Positions 62,640-64,000 of a stretch of DNA of 64,000 bases are shown here, one piece after another. The position numbers were made by a program, and so were the translations under genes. The first letter of the stretch is position 1, and the number at the start of each line of letters is the position of its first letter. The notes under the pieces are model-generated. The model did no database searches and was not told the DNA's origin. It saw only the letters and a list, made by a program, of their open reading frames with translations. Origin of the DNA: Mesocentrotus franciscanus (taxonomy: Eukaryota; Echinodermata; Echinoidea; Camarodonta; Strongylocentrotidae); the NCBI GenBank assembly GCA_037976565.1, contig CP137680.1, positions 20,176,675 to 20,240,674 of the forward strand, written 5' to 3'.

Positions 62640-62945
62640 GGACAATACCCCATTAAAAATTGAGGGAGGGGGCATTTATTACAAAGGAAAAGGGGCACTT
62701 GTCAAATTAGAACGTGTACCTGTCAGATTTCAATAGGGGCATTTATCAGAGGTGAAAAGGGACATTTATGAGAAAGTGAAGGGGATCTTATGCAAAAATT
62801 TGGGGGTGCACTTATCAAAAGGAAAAGGGACACTTATTAGAAGTGGAAGGGGCAGTGCTTACAAAGAAAAAAGGGGCACTTGTCCTATGTAAAAAGGGGA
62901 ACTTTGGGTACCTGAAAAAGTAGGGGGCTTGTGCCCCTCCCCGGA
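62640..62945. repeat. Degenerate AAAAGGGGCACTT-type repeat
   Basis: Units such as ggggcatttattacaaagga, aaaggggcacttgtca and aaaagggacacttatta recur about eight times. The right end (ccccggagcgccgcctctg) recalls hAT-MITE ends but no partner end was found. Confidence 0.6.
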
Positions 62946-63111
62946 GCGCCGCCTCTGTATGCTTGTACTAATGTCTTCCAATTTCAAAACTTTGCGGATT
63001 CATCACGTTTATGCATTAACCTATTTTAGTTCGACACGTGTAACGGAGGCTGGCGGTGGAGTTAATTACATTCACGTATTCTATCTCTAACATAGCGTGA
63101 TCGACGAGGCA

Positions 63112-63352
63112 ATGACTTCCACGACGACCGCTATTGCCTTGCCATGGGTCGTGATCGTATCCATCATGAGTTTCTTCGCTTTGATTGGTAACATCATTGT
63201 CGTTCTCGTCATCATCCAGGATCGTTTTCTGAATGGTCTCAACTACACCCTCGCTCTCGTGTGTAACATGGCCATATCGGATTCCTTGTACGTTGGATTA
63301 GCTATCCCGCTTATACTCGCGAGTGCCTTCATACAGGGCAACTGGGATTTGG
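63112..63352 (+). CDS. First coding exon of a class A GPCR (TM1-TM2)
   Basis: ATG at 63112 opens a short extracellular N-terminus and then TM1 (LPWVVIVSIMSFFALIGNII, with the class A GN at N27 = 1.50), intracellular loop QDRFLNGLNYT, and TM2 (LALVCNMAISDSLYVGLAIP, Asp57 = 2.50, the sodium-site residue). The first extracellular loop GNWD has the conserved Trp (W78). The donor G/gtaagt at 63352/63353 ends the exon in phase 1 just before the expected TM3 Cys. An in-frame GTG at 63097 is not a eukaryotic start. A seven-helix receptor at the plasma membrane is certain in type. The ligand cannot be named from two helices. Later exons lie beyond the window or further right. Confidence 0.85.
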
Positions 63353-64000
63353 GTAAGTTTATTTATTTATAATAACGGTTGTATTTATGATATGATGATG
63401 ATAATAATAATAACAATAATAATAATTATGATAATAATATTATCATTATTATTATCATTACCATTACCATAATAATACCCAGGGAAGTCTCATCAGCATA
63501 AAAGCTGTTCTTCCTGAGGACACTACGATTGTAGGTTTTCCCGCTCAATTTTAGCAGTTTGTTCGTTCACTTTAATGTTGTGATCGCCTCGGCATATTGT
63601 AATTCGATTTCATTTTCGTTCGTTCAAATTCGTTATTCATGCAACAAAATCTTCAATTGAGTCATTTAAATTTAAATAGGGAGCATACGATTTACCGACT
63701 AGTCATTCAATTTAATTTTCTCTTGTTCGAATTTGGTATTTGTGCCAAAAAAGATCTTCTAATGAAAAAAAAATTCCTCGTTCGACTTCATGATCCATGC
63801 AACATTTTTTTTCAAAGGAGTCATTTACATTTAAACTAGGAGCATACAATTTCAGAAATGGGCATTCCAAATCAGAAGCCGATGGCCTCGGCATTTCCTC
63901 AGTCATTCATATTCATGAAAAGGTAGGCATGTTGTAAATAATTTCATTATATTTAAGATGCATCGTACAAGACCAACTATTATGAGTATACATACAGGCC
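63353..64000 (+). other. GPCR intron 1, with (AAT)n tract
   Basis: Contains AAT/ATT trinucleotides at about 63395-63475, partly inverted. An imperfect direct repeat (gtcatttaaatttaaatagg-like, 63660 and 63821) is visible. No second exon was found before 64000. Confidence 0.5.

Noticed and set aside
63097..63111. Upstream GTG start for the GPCR
   Set aside because: Eukaryotic initiation at GTG is unlikely; ATG at 63112 gives a normal short N-terminus.

Overview
The window looks like nuclear DNA of a marine invertebrate deuterostome, most likely an echinoderm. The reasons are: genes split by GT-AG introns; AT-rich non-coding DNA packed with non-LTR retrotransposon debris, SINEs, MITEs and foldback elements; and TTAGGG-type interstitial repeats. 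The phylum is inferred from the general style of the repeats and was not proven by any search.

The real genes are few. Two tandem UDP-glycosyltransferase (UGT) paralogs lie on the minus strand. UGT-A can be assembled completely: exon 1 at 48274-47432, exon 2 at 34690-34456, exon 3 at 32831-32612 and exon 4 at 30272-29888. All splice phases agree (0, 1, 2) and the model gives a 560-residue membrane enzyme with signal peptide, catalytic His36/Asp144, the nucleotide-sugar motif and a C-terminal membrane anchor. UGT-B contributes exon 1 (14760-13899, with a one-base frameshift inside the signal peptide) and exon 2 (1497-1269); its last exons lie beyond position 1. At the right end, 63112-63352 is the first coding exon of a class A GPCR on the plus strand (TM1, TM2 and first loop). 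Weaker coding candidates are a RecQ-like helicase N-terminal exon (39699-39265, minus), an acidic 69-residue ORF (38246-38455, plus) and a tiny possible first exon (16202-16111, minus).

The rest is mobile and repeated DNA, much of it inside the two 12-kb first introns of the UGT genes. Two long hAT-like non-autonomous elements (9422-13271 and 16581-20158) are flanked by perfect 8-bp target duplications and carry the same nested, tandemly repeated interior. A short hAT MITE family (638-911, 46028-46291, truncated 59394-59570) and a longer relative (29068-29521) have similar ends. Two foldback elements with minisatellite arms (41615-42108 and 60284-61963) each sit between perfect 9-bp direct repeats. 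Two copies of a SINE have a head resembling the Alu domain of SRP RNA; two other SINEs have tRNA-like heads. Several LINE fragments are broken by frameshifts, and for one insertion (35403-36830) a close relative of the empty target site is also in the window. A TIR element inside UGT-B intron 1 carries four evenly repeated perfect DR1 nuclear-receptor half-site pairs.

No bacterial-type features, CRISPR arrays or rRNA genes were seen. All reading was by eye; identities are estimates and element classification rests on ends, target duplications and translated motifs.
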